From an uncultured Sphingomonas sp. (lineage in GTDB: Bacteria > Pseudomonadota > Alphaproteobacteria > Sphingomonadales > Sphingomonadaceae), in NCBI RefSeq assembly GCF_913776855.1, contig NZ_CAJYQD010000034.1, positions 124,001-188,000 of the forward strand: a stretch of DNA of 64,000 nucleotides, written 5' to 3'. This document shows positions 52,286-60,240 of the stretch, in pieces. The notes beneath the pieces are model-generated. The model made no database searches and was not told the origin of the DNA. It saw only the letters and a program-made list of their open reading frames with translations. Positions within the stretch are counted from its first letter, which is position 1. Each line of letters begins with the position of its first letter. The position numbers and the translations under genes were made by a program.

Positions 52286-53052
52286 CCCGCTGGACGTTCG
52301 TCATCGCCTATTACAACGAAGCGGACTTCCTGCCCGCGACGCTGGCGGCATTGGCGGCGCAGACCGTGCCGTTCCGGCTGGTGCTGGTCGACAATGGATC
52401 GACCGACGGGTCGGACGCGATCGCCCGCGCCTTTGCCGCGCCGGGGATCGAGGTGGTGAACCTGTCGGAGGCGCGACCGGGGAAGATCCACGCGCTGGAA
52501 GCGGCGATGGGCGAACTGACCACCGAGTTCGCGGCGTTCGGCGATGCCGACACCTGGTATCCGCCGCACTATCTGGCCGAGGCGGAGCGGGCGTTCGATG
52601 CCGATCCCCGCACCGTCGCGGTGATGGCGCTGGGCGTCGATGCATCCGGGCAGAAGTTGCGCCGCGCACTCTACGCCGGATTTGTCACGAAATTGCTGTC
52701 GAAACAGACGCATACCGGCGGATATGGACAGGCGTTCCGAACTTCGGCGCTGGTCGAGGCAGGGGGGTTTTCGGAAGCTCTATGGCCTTATGTCCTGCTC
52801 GATCATGAGATCATGCAGCGGGTCGCGAAGCTCGGCCGGGTGGTCTATCCCTATGAATTCTGGGCGAAACCGTCGCCGCGCCGGTCGGACCGGCGGCGGG
52901 TGCGCTGGACGCTGGGCGAACGCATTTTGTACCATGCGACGCCGTTCGCGGCGAAGGACTGGTTCTTCTATCGGTTCCTGGGACCGCGATTGAAGGCGCG
53001 GGGAATTACCCATTTGAATTTGCGGGATAAACCGTGGGAGGCGAAGCTTTAG
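52282..53052 (+). CDS. Glycosyltransferase family 2
   Basis: 256 aa, GT-A. RWTFVIAYYNEADFLPATL, LVDNGSTDGSDAI, GKIHALEAAMGE and the DxD in GDADTWYPPH. The C-terminal part has amphipathic basic stretches (KPSPRRSDRRRVRW) and may touch the membrane. Coupled to GT4. Element D begins 6 bp after its stop. Confidence 0.85.
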   Translation: MTRWTFVIAYYNEADFLPATLAALAAQTVPFRLVLVDNGSTDGSDAIARAFAAPGIEVVNLSEARPGKIHALEAAMGELTTEFAAFGDADTWYPPHYLAEAERAFDADPRTVAVMALGVDASGQKLRRALYAGFVTKLLSKQTHTGGYGQAFRTSALVEAGGFSEALWPYVLLDHEIMQRVAKLGRVVYPYEFWAKPSPRRSDRRRVRWTLGERILYHATPFAAKDWFFYRFLGPRLKARGITHLNLRDKPWEAKL

Positions 53053-53058
53053 GCCGCG

Positions 53059-53196
53059 CCAAAGTTCACAAAGTTCACACTCGTGCGCATTTTGTGCGTC
53101 GTACGGTTCGCGCCGTACCTGACGCACGATGTTCCAGCGATGTGAAAGAGCCGGGCGGAGCATGGCATGGCCGGACGGTTGTAGGAAAGTGCCGCG
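53059..53196 (+). repeat. Element D, copy 3
   Basis: CCAAAGTTCACAAAGTTCAC, ACTCG, a hairpin GTACGG/CCGTAC (53101-53106 with 53113-53118), then GAAAGAGCCGGGCGGAG and TTGTAGGAAAGTGC. It starts 6 bp after the glycosyltransferase stop on the same strand. Confidence 0.6.
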
Positions 53197-53246
53197 GTTG
53201 ACGGCCGCGCGCGGAATCCGGGGGGGGTGATCCACCAAGCCAGACG

Positions 53247-53330
53247 CGTCGCCCCAGCGAAGGCTGGGGCCTCAAGCGGCTCCAGCCGCCGTGCTATCAC
53301 TAGAAGATCCCAGCCTGCGCTGGGATGACG
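53247..53330. repeat. Palindromic intergenic repeat, family B, copy 4
   Basis: Arms 53247-53270 (GCCCCAGCGAAGGCTGGGGC) and 53306-53330 (TCCCAGCCTGCGCTGGGA). It lies between convergent stops, directly after element D. Confidence 0.8.
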
Positions 53331-53336
53331 TTTGGG

Positions 53337-53819
53337 TCAGGCGGCCTTGCCCCGTTCGCAGGCGGCAATTGCGGCCGGCACGAGTTCATCGAGGTGCGGG
53401 TCGTCCGAAGGGGCGGACCATTGCCGCAGTGCCTCAACCAGCGAAGGGTCGGCGACGATCTCCGGCGCCTCGAAGACGTTCACCAGAACCCTGTCGGCGG
53501 ACAAGGCTTCGCGGACGTGCGGTAGCGCCAGTGCCGGGGCGATTTGGGCGAGTCCGCGCAACGCCTCTGCCCGGACGCGCCGCGAACAATCCGTCGTTGC
53601 AGCCGTCAGCAACGCATCGCGGATCGTCGGGGTATCGAGGTCGGCATAGCCAAGGATGAACGCCGCCCAATCCCGGTTCACTGCCTCCGCATCCGTCAGA
53701 TAGTCGATGACCCGCCGCAGATTGTGGTCGGCAAACGCGCTTCCGGACAACGGCACCGCTTCGTTCACAACGTCGATCAGGAAACCGGACGTCGGTTCGT
53801 AGGGCACGCCTTGCGTCAT
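53337..53819 (-). CDS. HEAT-repeat-like protein
   Basis: 160 aa, all alpha. Repeated helical pairs with L-x-x-A and D-xx-VR-A patterns (LGYADLDTPTIRDALLTAA, SRRVRAEALRGLAQIAPAL) suggest HEAT repeats, a protein-binding scaffold. Coupled by ATGA to the TusA-like gene, last of the yfgM-bamB-der run. Partner unknown. Confidence 0.68.
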   Translation of the reverse strand: MTQGVPYEPTSGFLIDVVNEAVPLSGSAFADHNLRRVIDYLTDAEAVNRDWAAFILGYADLDTPTIRDALLTAATTDCSRRVRAEALRGLAQIAPALALPHVREALSADRVLVNVFEAPEIVADPSLVEALRQWSAPSDDPHLDELVPAAIAACERGKAA

Positions 53820-54013
53820 CGCGCCACCCGGAACACACCCTCGCCCACCACGTCCAGCCGCGCCCCGACCGCGTTCGCGGCACTCGCCAACTCGCCCGCG
53901 GCGCGCGGATCGTCGGCTGCGATCTCCACCACCGTCGCCCCGTCGCGCAGCGCCTTGACCAGCCGAATGGCGGGCCAGGGGCAGCGCATCCCGCGGGCGT
54001 CGATGCGGGTCAC
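53816..54013 (-). CDS. TusA-family sulfur carrier protein
   Basis: 65 aa. The signature CPxP is present at ARGMRCPWPAIRLVKALRDG; the Cys carries persulfide sulfur in 2-thiouridine or cofactor synthesis. Starts at GTG inside the der stop (GTGA) and ends inside the start of the HEAT gene (ATGA). No Tus partner genes are in the window, so its route is not clear. Confidence 0.82.
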   Translation of the reverse strand: MTRIDARGMRCPWPAIRLVKALRDGATVVEIAADDPRAAGELASAANAVGARLDVVGEGVFRVAR

Positions 54014-55383
54014 TTTGCGTGGTCGAACGGGTTCTTCGGTGCGCGCAGGTTCAGGCGGACCGGGACCGCGCCGAAGCCGAATTCCTTGCGGATGCCATTG
54101 ATAAGATAGCGTTTGTAGCTTTCGGGTAGGTCGTCGACTCGGGTCCCGAACAGCACGAAGCTGGGCGGGCGGGTGTTGTTCTGCGTGATGTAGCGCATCT
54201 TGATGCGCTTGCCGCCGGGGGCGGGCGGCGGGTTCGCCTCCAGCGCGCGGTCGAACCAGCGGTTGAGCTGGCCGGTCGAGACGCGGCGGCCCCATGCCTC
54301 GCGCGTTTCGAACGCCGCCTGCATCAGCACGTCCAGCCCCTTGCCGGTCGCGGCCGATACGGTCAGCAGCGGCACGCCGCGCGCCTGCGCCAGCCCTTCG
54401 TCCAGCGCGCCCTTCACACCGTTGAACAGCGACGATGCGTGTTCGGCGATGTCCCATTTGTTGAGCGCTATCACCAGCGCGCGGCCCTCTTGCAGCACGC
54501 GATCGGCGATCTTGATGTCCTGCAGTTCGAGGCCACGGGTGCCGTCCAGCAGCAGCACGACGACCTCGGCAAAGTCGATCGCGTGCAGCGCGTCGGCGAC
54601 GGAAAGCTTTTCGAGCTTTTCCTGCACCCGCGCCTTCTTGCGCATCCCCGCCGTGTCGATCAGCCGGACGGGCCGGACGCGGCCATCTGGCGCGGTCCAG
54701 TTCCAGTCGACCGCGATCGAATCGCGGGTGATGCCGGCCTCCGGACCGGTGATGAGACGGTCTTCGCCGAGGAATCGGTTGATGAGCGTCGATTTGCCCG
54801 CATTCGGGCGGCCGACGATGGCGAGTTTCAGGACGGCGGTGTCGGGGTCGAATTCGCCTTCCTCCTCCGGCTCCGGTTCGTCCTCGCGTTCGATGAACGG
54901 GCGCAGCGCGTCGAAAAGGTCGGCGACGCCCTCGCCATGTTCGGCCGAGAGCTGCACCGGATCGCCGAACCCCAGCGCCAGCGATTCCAGCACGCCGTTT
55001 TCGCCCGCGCGCCCCTCCGCCTTGTTCGCGACCAGCACGACGGTGCCGTCGGCGGAACGCAGCCAGCGGGCGATTTCCTCGTCCAGCGGGGTGATGCCGG
55101 CACGGGCATCGACCATGAACAGCGCGACATCGGCCATCTCGACCGCCGCCTGCGTTTGCATCCGCATCCGGCCAGGCAGTGTCGCGGCGTCCTCATCCTC
55201 GAACCCGGCGGTATCGACGATCGTGAAGTCGAGACCGAGCAGGGTCGCCTGCCCCTCGCGCCGGTCGCGGGTCACGCCCGGCTGGTCATCGACCAGCGCC
55301 AGCCGCTTGCCGACCAGCCGGTTGAAGAGCGTCGACTTGCCGACATTGGGACGGCCGATAATGGCGACGACGGGAAGGGGCAT
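54010..55383 (-). CDS. der: Ribosome assembly GTPase Der (EngA)
   Basis: Double GTPase needed for 50S maturation. 457 aa. G1 motifs GRPNVGKS and GRPNAGKS, G3 DTAGFED and DTAGMRK, G4 NKAE and NKWD, and a C-terminal KH-like domain (GKRIKMRYITQNNTRPPSF, LPESYKRYLINGIRKEFGF). An acidic linker (EPEPEEEGEFD) lies between the two G domains. Sits in the yfgM-bamB-der order, with a family B repeat of about 97 bp between bamB and der. Confidence 0.97.
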   Translation of the reverse strand: MPLPVVAIIGRPNVGKSTLFNRLVGKRLALVDDQPGVTRDRREGQATLLGLDFTIVDTAGFEDEDAATLPGRMRMQTQAAVEMADVALFMVDARAGITPLDEEIARWLRSADGTVVLVANKAEGRAGENGVLESLALGFGDPVQLSAEHGEGVADLFDALRPFIEREDEPEPEEEGEFDPDTAVLKLAIVGRPNAGKSTLINRFLGEDRLITGPEAGITRDSIAVDWNWTAPDGRVRPVRLIDTAGMRKKARVQEKLEKLSVADALHAIDFAEVVVLLLDGTRGLELQDIKIADRVLQEGRALVIALNKWDIAEHASSLFNGVKGALDEGLAQARGVPLLTVSAATGKGLDVLMQAAFETREAWGRRVSTGQLNRWFDRALEANPPPAPGGKRIKMRYITQNNTRPPSFVLFGTRVDDLPESYKRYLINGIRKEFGFGAVPVRLNLRAPKNPFDHAK

Positions 55384-55457
55384 GGGGATTCCTGGGGTGA
55401 CGGGTTGCCGCCGAGTGTAGGGGAATGGGGTCGGGGGGTCGAGGGTGTTACCCCCAC

Positions 55458-55554
55458 TCGTCGTTCCCGCGTAGGCGGGAACCCATAAACGCCGACGCAG
55501 CGCTTCCATCGGGAGCGCTGCGTCTATGGATCCCCGCCTGCGCGGGGATGACGA
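55458..55554. repeat. Palindromic intergenic repeat, family B, copy 5
   Basis: Outer arms at 55458-55487 and 55525-55554 with cores TTCCCGCGTAGGCGGGAA and TCCCCGCCTGCGCGGGGA. Inside is a perfect 11-bp hairpin GACGCAGCGCT/AGCGCTGCGTC. It sits between bamB and der of one operon, so it is transcribed. Confidence 0.85.
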
Positions 55555-55563
55555 AGGTAATTG

Positions 55564-56895
55564 CTACTTCCAGGCAGTGAGCTGTCCGGCGTCATCCAGC
55601 AGGTACAGCATCCCGTTGGCGACGACCGGCGACAGGTTGTAACCCGCCTTCGACCGGGTATCCTGCGTCGTGGTGATGCTGCCGTCCGCCGTCGAGGCGG
55701 ATACCAGCTGCCCTTCCGAATTGGCGAGGATGAGGCGGTTGCCTGCCAGGATCGGGCCGACCCAGCTAATCGGGTTCTTGCGCTTCTTGACGTTGCGGAA
55801 GCCGGGCAGCTGCTGGACCCAGCGCAGCTTGCCGCTGCCGCGCGAGATACATAGCAGGCGGGCGTCGTCGGTCACGACGAAGATCCATTCGCCCGCGACC
55901 CATGGCGTCGAGATGCCGGCGAGATTCTGTTCCCACAACCGCTGGCCCGACACGAGTTCGAGCGCGACCATGCGCCCGCCCTGCCCGACCGCATAGACGC
56001 GGCCATTGTCGATCACCGGTTCGGCGTCGATGTCCGCCAGCGCCGACACCGAGGTCGAGGCCGAGGTACGCGACAGGCTGTCGCCCCACACCGAACGGCC
56101 GTTTTCGTAGCGATAGGCGTTCAGCTCACCCGACGAGAAGCCGGCGACGACCGTCCCCTGCGCCGAAGCGGGCGCGGCCACGCCGAACACGCCCTGCGCC
56201 TCGATGCTGCCCGACTGGGTCCACACGACCTTGCCGTCGCTCTGGTCGAGCGCGAACAGCTGATTGTCCTGGCTGACGACATAGACCTGCCCGTTGGCGA
56301 GCGAGGGGGCACCGCGCAAGGGGCCGCCGGGCTTGGCGCGCCATACTTCCTTGCCATCCGCCGTGTCGAACGCGACGACATCGCCCAGGCCATCGGTGGC
56401 GAAGGCGCGATTGCCCTCGACCGACACGCCGCCGCCGAAGCGGGCGCGGGTGTTGCCATCGCCCTTGACGGTCTGCGCGGTCCACACGGTCGCGCCGTTG
56501 GTGGCATCCATCGCGGTGACCATACCGTTGACGTCGATCACGTACAGGCGGCCGCCGACCACGACCGGCGCGGCGGCGAGGCGGGTGCGGGTATTGCCAC
56601 CCTCGATCCGCGCGCTCCATGCCTGCGTCAGCGTGTCGCCCAGCGCGACGTGGCTCATCGATTTCGACGCATTGCCGCCCGGCTGCGACCAGTCGGCATT
56701 GGTTTCGGCGATCGGCAGCACGACCTGAAGGTTCGCGAGCGCCGGATCGACCTCCGCGAGGTTTTCGGAGGCAAGGATCGGCACGCGTTGTCCGACGACG
56801 GGGGTGCGTGGCCCGCCCTTGCCCTTCAGGGCGCTGCAACCGCCCAGCAGCGCCAACGCCGCGACCGCTGCCGAGAGTTTCAGATGCGTCTTCAT
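55564..56895 (-). CDS. bamB: Outer-membrane assembly lipoprotein BamB
   Basis: Beta-propeller subunit of the BAM complex, helping insertion of outer-membrane barrels. 443 aa; lipobox LLGGC after a short signal. Repeated PQQ-like blade motifs, e.g. GTVVWTAQTVKGDG, GKEVWRAKPGGPLRGAP, GKVVWTQSGSIEAQGVFG, GQRLWEQNLAG and GKLRWVQQLPGF. Found between yfgM and der, as in other proteobacteria. Confidence 0.93.
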   Translation of the reverse strand: MKTHLKLSAAVAALALLGGCSALKGKGGPRTPVVGQRVPILASENLAEVDPALANLQVVLPIAETNADWSQPGGNASKSMSHVALGDTLTQAWSARIEGGNTRTRLAAAPVVVGGRLYVIDVNGMVTAMDATNGATVWTAQTVKGDGNTRARFGGGVSVEGNRAFATDGLGDVVAFDTADGKEVWRAKPGGPLRGAPSLANGQVYVVSQDNQLFALDQSDGKVVWTQSGSIEAQGVFGVAAPASAQGTVVAGFSSGELNAYRYENGRSVWGDSLSRTSASTSVSALADIDAEPVIDNGRVYAVGQGGRMVALELVSGQRLWEQNLAGISTPWVAGEWIFVVTDDARLLCISRGSGKLRWVQQLPGFRNVKKRKNPISWVGPILAGNRLILANSEGQLVSASTADGSITTTQDTRSKAGYNLSPVVANGMLYLLDDAGQLTAWK

Positions 56896-56923
56896 GGGAA
56901 GGGGTTCCGGTATCGAAAGGAAG

Positions 56924-57631
56924 TTATTGCGCGGCGGTAGCGGGGGTCGGCGCGGCGGGCGCGGCATCGACGCCGAGCGATCCGGCCATCTGCACCGCCC
57001 GAGCGCGCACGCTTTCGGGCACGCCGTCGGTCTGCGCGATCAGGGCAAAGGTCTGTCCGGCCTGTTGCGGCTTGTTCTGGCGCAGATAAGCGATGGCGAC
57101 CATCTCGCCCGCGCTGCCCAGCCACGGGCTGCCCTTGTCCGCCAGGCCGCGGAGCCGGTCGATGACCTGCTGCGGCGGGAGCGAATCATATTCGACCGCC
57201 GTCTGGCGGACGAGCGCCAGGTCGCGGAACGGCTGGGCCAGGGTTTCGTCGGCGGCGACCTTGCCGAAGGCGGCGGCCGCGCCCTTGGTATCGTTCTTCG
57301 ACAGCAGCATGTCGGCCTGGGTCAGCAGCGCGGTGGCGCGTACCGCGTCCTTGTCCGACGTGGTAAGCTTGCCGACCAGCTCGCTTGCCTGCGCGGCGCG
57401 GCCCGACTGCAGGTCGTCGAGCGCGGTGGCGAGCTGTTCGCCCTGTTCGCCGGCCAGCGTGTTCTGATGGTGGTTCCACCACGTCCACCCGCCGAACGCG
57501 GCGAGCGCCACGAGGATCGCGACGATGATCCACAGGCCATAGCGCTTGCCGATGTTCGACATCTGCTCACGGCGCAGCTCTTCATCGACTTCGCGGATGA
57601 AGGCTTCGTTGTTCTGCGGGGTCAACGCCAA
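56924..57631 (-). CDS. yfgM: YfgM-like TPR-fold membrane protein
   Basis: 235 aa: a short cytoplasmic N-terminus with EAFIREVDEELRREQM, one membrane helix (LWIIVAILVALAAFGGWTW) and a periplasmic TPR-like domain. YfgM is an ancillary subunit of the Sec translocon linked to periplasmic chaperones. TTG start, with GGAG upstream. Upstream neighbour of bamB, 28 bp apart. Confidence 0.85.
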   Translation of the reverse strand: MALTPQNNEAFIREVDEELRREQMSNIGKRYGLWIIVAILVALAAFGGWTWWNHHQNTLAGEQGEQLATALDDLQSGRAAQASELVGKLTTSDKDAVRATALLTQADMLLSKNDTKGAAAAFGKVAADETLAQPFRDLALVRQTAVEYDSLPPQQVIDRLRGLADKGSPWLGSAGEMVAIAYLRQNKPQQAGQTFALIAQTDGVPESVRARAVQMAGSLGVDAAPAAPTPATAAQ

Positions 57632-57773
57632 GGGAACAGCTCCAGGGGATAGATCAAGCGCGCTCCTTTAGCCGACGCCCGTGCGAAACGAAAGCGAATG
57701 GTCGCGGGGGTCGGTATCGGCGCGGGACCATGGCGTGCGGAGGCTGTGCAGGGGATGAATGACGCCCCCACAA

Positions 57774-57871
57774 TCGTCATCCCCGCGCAGGCGGGGATCC
57801 ATATACGCTGACGTTCCGGCAGGATTCGCTGGCGTTGCGGCTATGGATTCCCGCCTCCGCGGGAATGACGA
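57774..57871. repeat. Palindromic intergenic repeat, family B, copy 6
   Basis: Outer arms 57774-57803 and 57842-57871 (ATCCCCGCGCAGGCGGGGAT and ATTCCCGCCTCCGCGGGAAT). It lies after the panB stop and before yfgM, both minus strand. The rest of 57632-57887 holds no gene. Confidence 0.85.
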
Positions 57872-57887
57872 GGAGGGTAATGCCGCT

Positions 57888-58748
57888 CTACTCCTTCGGC
57901 GCGTAGAGTTGCGCCGGGCCGGGGAAGGTCCGCGCGCGCACCTCTTCGGCATAGGTCGCGACCGACGTGGCGATCTGCCCGGCCATGTCGCCATAGGTCT
58001 TCACGAAACGCGGCGTGCGTTCGAACAGTCCGAGCATATCCTCGGCCACCAGCACCTGTCCGTCGCACTGCGCCGATGCGCCGATGCCGATCGTCGGACA
58101 GGCGATGCGGCGGGTGATCTCCACCGCGATCGGTTCGACCACGCCCTCGATCACCACCGCGAACGCGCCGGCATCGGCCACCGCCACCGCGTCGGCGACG
58201 ATCTTTTCCGCCTCCGCCGCGCTGCGCCCGCGCGCGCCGTATCCGCCGAGCTGGTTCACCGCCTGCGGCGTCAGGCCGACATGGCCCATGACCGGAATCC
58301 CGCGCTGCGACAGAAAGGCGACGGTTTCGGCCATCGCCGTGCCGCCCTCCAGCTTCACCGCCGCCGCGCCGGTCGCCTTCAGCAGCATCGCCGCGCTCTC
58401 GAACGCCTGCTGCGGGCTGGCTTCATAGCTGCCGAACGGAAGGTCGATGACGACGAGCGAATGATAGGAGCCGCGCACCACCGCCGCGCCATGCGCCGCC
58501 ATCATGTCGAGCGTGACCGGCACGGTCGAGGGCAGGCCATAGATCACCTGCCCCAGGCTGTCGCCTACCAGCAGCATGTCGCACTGTGCGTCCATTAGCT
58601 GCGCCATGCGCACGGTATAGGCGGTGAGCATCACCAGCGGGGTCTTGCCCTTGGCAGCGCGGATCGCGGGGATGGTCAGGCGCTTCATCGGCGCCGGGGT
58701 GGGCGTCGCGCGGCTGGGGGCGGTGTCGATGGTAAAGGTTGTGGACAT
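57888..58748 (-). CDS. panB: 3-methyl-2-oxobutanoate hydroxymethyltransferase (PanB)
   Basis: First step of pantothenate synthesis: ketoisovalerate plus methylene-THF to ketopantoate. 286 aa, TIM barrel. Motifs [63 protein letters not shown] and [17 protein letters not shown]. No panC or panD in the window. 23 bp downstream of a small membrane protein on the same strand. Confidence 0.95.
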   Translation of the reverse strand: MSTTFTIDTAPSRATPTPAPMKRLTIPAIRAAKGKTPLVMLTAYTVRMAQLMDAQCDMLLVGDSLGQVIYGLPSTVPVTLDMMAAHGAAVVRGSYHSLVVIDLPFGSYEASPQQAFESAAMLLKATGAAAVKLEGGTAMAETVAFLSQRGIPVMGHVGLTPQAVNQLGGYGARGRSAAEAEKIVADAVAVADAGAFAVVIEGVVEPIAVEITRRIACPTIGIGASAQCDGQVLVAEDMLGLFERTPRFVKTYGDMAGQIATSVATYAEEVRARTFPGPAQLYAPKE

Positions 58749-58771
58749 CGCGCCGCTCTAGCCGAGCGAGG

Positions 58772-59212
58772 TCAGCGAAGCCACCCGCGCACGATGCCGT
58801 GGCGCGCCACCGCCAGCTGCCACAACGCGACGGCAAAGATCACCAGCGGGAACGGGACGGTCGCCGCCGCGCCCTTGCGCGCGATCAGGTCGGTCGCGGT
58901 GAAGACCCAGCCGAACTGGATCGCAACCGCCAGCAGCGACGCGGCGAACAGCCCCGCTGCCCAGCGCCGCCCGAGCAGCAGCGCGACACTGCCCAGCAAC
59001 CCGCCCCAGGTGGCGATGCCGTAGATCCAGTCGAACCAGCGTGGCAGCGATGCGTAGAAGCGACGATCCTGCTCGTTCATCGCCGCCAGCGCGGCATGTC
59101 CCATCGTCACTTGGCTATAGAACGCGAAGACGCCGATGGCGCCCCACAGCAGGAACAGGATGGCGACGATGCGGAACCATGGCGGCGGGGTTCGGACGAA
59201 CGTCGGTGCCAT
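58772..59212 (-). CDS. Four-helix membrane protein, unknown
   Basis: 146 aa, four hydrophobic segments (about 16-40, 66-85, 89-107 and 120-137). No family assigned. The ATG follows GGGGAG; a GTG four codons upstream is possible. Directly upstream of panB, probably one transcript. Function unknown. Confidence 0.65.
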   Translation of the reverse strand: MAPTFVRTPPPWFRIVAILFLLWGAIGVFAFYSQVTMGHAALAAMNEQDRRFYASLPRWFDWIYGIATWGGLLGSVALLLGRRWAAGLFAASLLAVAIQFGWVFTATDLIARKGAAATVPFPLVIFAVALWQLAVARHGIVRGWLR

Positions 59213-59277
59213 GCTGCTCCCCACCCCTGATTCGATACGGCATCGTAATGATGCTCTGTTCCGTGTGGTTAACGCAC

Positions 59278-59634
59278 TTATTCCTTGATGGCGAATCGCG
59301 CGGCATAGGCGTCAGGCTTGAACCCGGTTTCGATCCAGCCATCGCCGACCAGCACCGGGCGGCGGATCATCGACGGCTGCGCGAGCATCAGGTCGATCGC
59401 CTTCACCGTATCCAGCTCGGCCTTGTCGGCGTCGGGCAGCTTGCGGAACGTCGTTCCGCTGCGGTTGAGGAGCGTTTCCCAGCCGAGCGTATCGACCCAG
59501 CCGGCCAGCGTTTCGCGGTCGATCCCGGCCTTCTTGTAGTCGTGGAAGGTGTAGGCGATGCCGTGCGCGTCGAGCCAAGTGCGCGCCTTCTTCATCGTGT
59601 CGCAGTTGGGGATGCCGTACAGGGTCGGGGTCAT
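59278..59634 (-). CDS. ArsC/Spx-family reductase-like protein (YffB type)
   Basis: 118 aa thioredoxin-like fold. YGIPNCDTMKKARTWL holds a single Cys (CxxM rather than CxxC), then YTFHDYKKAG and FRKLPDADKAELDT, SMIRRPVLV. The lone Cys and KKAR match YffB-like relatives of arsenate reductase; true arsenate reduction is not shown. Convergent with none; promoter upstream. Confidence 0.82.
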   Translation of the reverse strand: MTPTLYGIPNCDTMKKARTWLDAHGIAYTFHDYKKAGIDRETLAGWVDTLGWETLLNRSGTTFRKLPDADKAELDTVKAIDLMLAQPSMIRRPVLVGDGWIETGFKPDAYAARFAIKE

Positions 59635-59753
59635 CGTCGTCTCTCGCGTGCTGAGTTCGGCAAGTCCGATAGCGGTTTGCCGGCGGAAAGACAGGGCGGC
59701 CGCTATCGGCGCGGGAACCTTGCCGATCGCGATCCCGTGCCGCAAACCGAGAT

Positions 59754-60215
59754 ATGGCCATCACCATTCGCTACGCGTCCACTCGCACCGAAATCTGGCG
59801 CTACTATTGGCGGATGTGGCGCCAGCAACTGTGGAAGGCGCATGTCGTCGTTTTCGGGATCGTGGCGGTCTTCACCTATTGCGCGCTGCCTGCCCATCGC
59901 CTGTCATGGATCGCAGCGATCGTCGCAGGCGGCGCGGTCATCGCGTTTTTCATGGTATATCCATTGCTGCGCTACAAACCCGAGATGCGCGAACTGACGA
60001 TCAGTGACGAAGGAATACGCACATCGATCGGCCTGCGGCGGGGTGACATAGCATGGAACGACGTTGCCGCGCTTGACGTGCAGAACGATGCACTCGTCAT
60101 CCGACGCTCGAACCTCAACGGACTGATCGTCCCGGTGCGGGCCTTTGCGACCCCCGATGAACAGGCGGCATTCGAAGCATTCGTTCGGTGCCATACCGGC
60201 CTGAACCGCAACTGA
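59754..60215 (+). CDS. YcxB-like membrane protein
   Basis: 153 aa. Two hydrophobic segments (about 31-48 and 52-70) then a cytosolic part (RELTISDEGIRTSIGLRRGDIAWNDV) typical of YcxB-like proteins. Function not known. It converges with the chemoreceptor gene. Confidence 0.75.
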   Translation: MAITIRYASTRTEIWRYYWRMWRQQLWKAHVVVFGIVAVFTYCALPAHRLSWIAAIVAGGAVIAFFMVYPLLRYKPEMRELTISDEGIRTSIGLRRGDIAWNDVAALDVQNDALVIRRSNLNGLIVPVRAFATPDEQAAFEAFVRCHTGLNRN

Positions 60216-60240
60216 TTACCACGGCGGACGCCCCCCCTTT

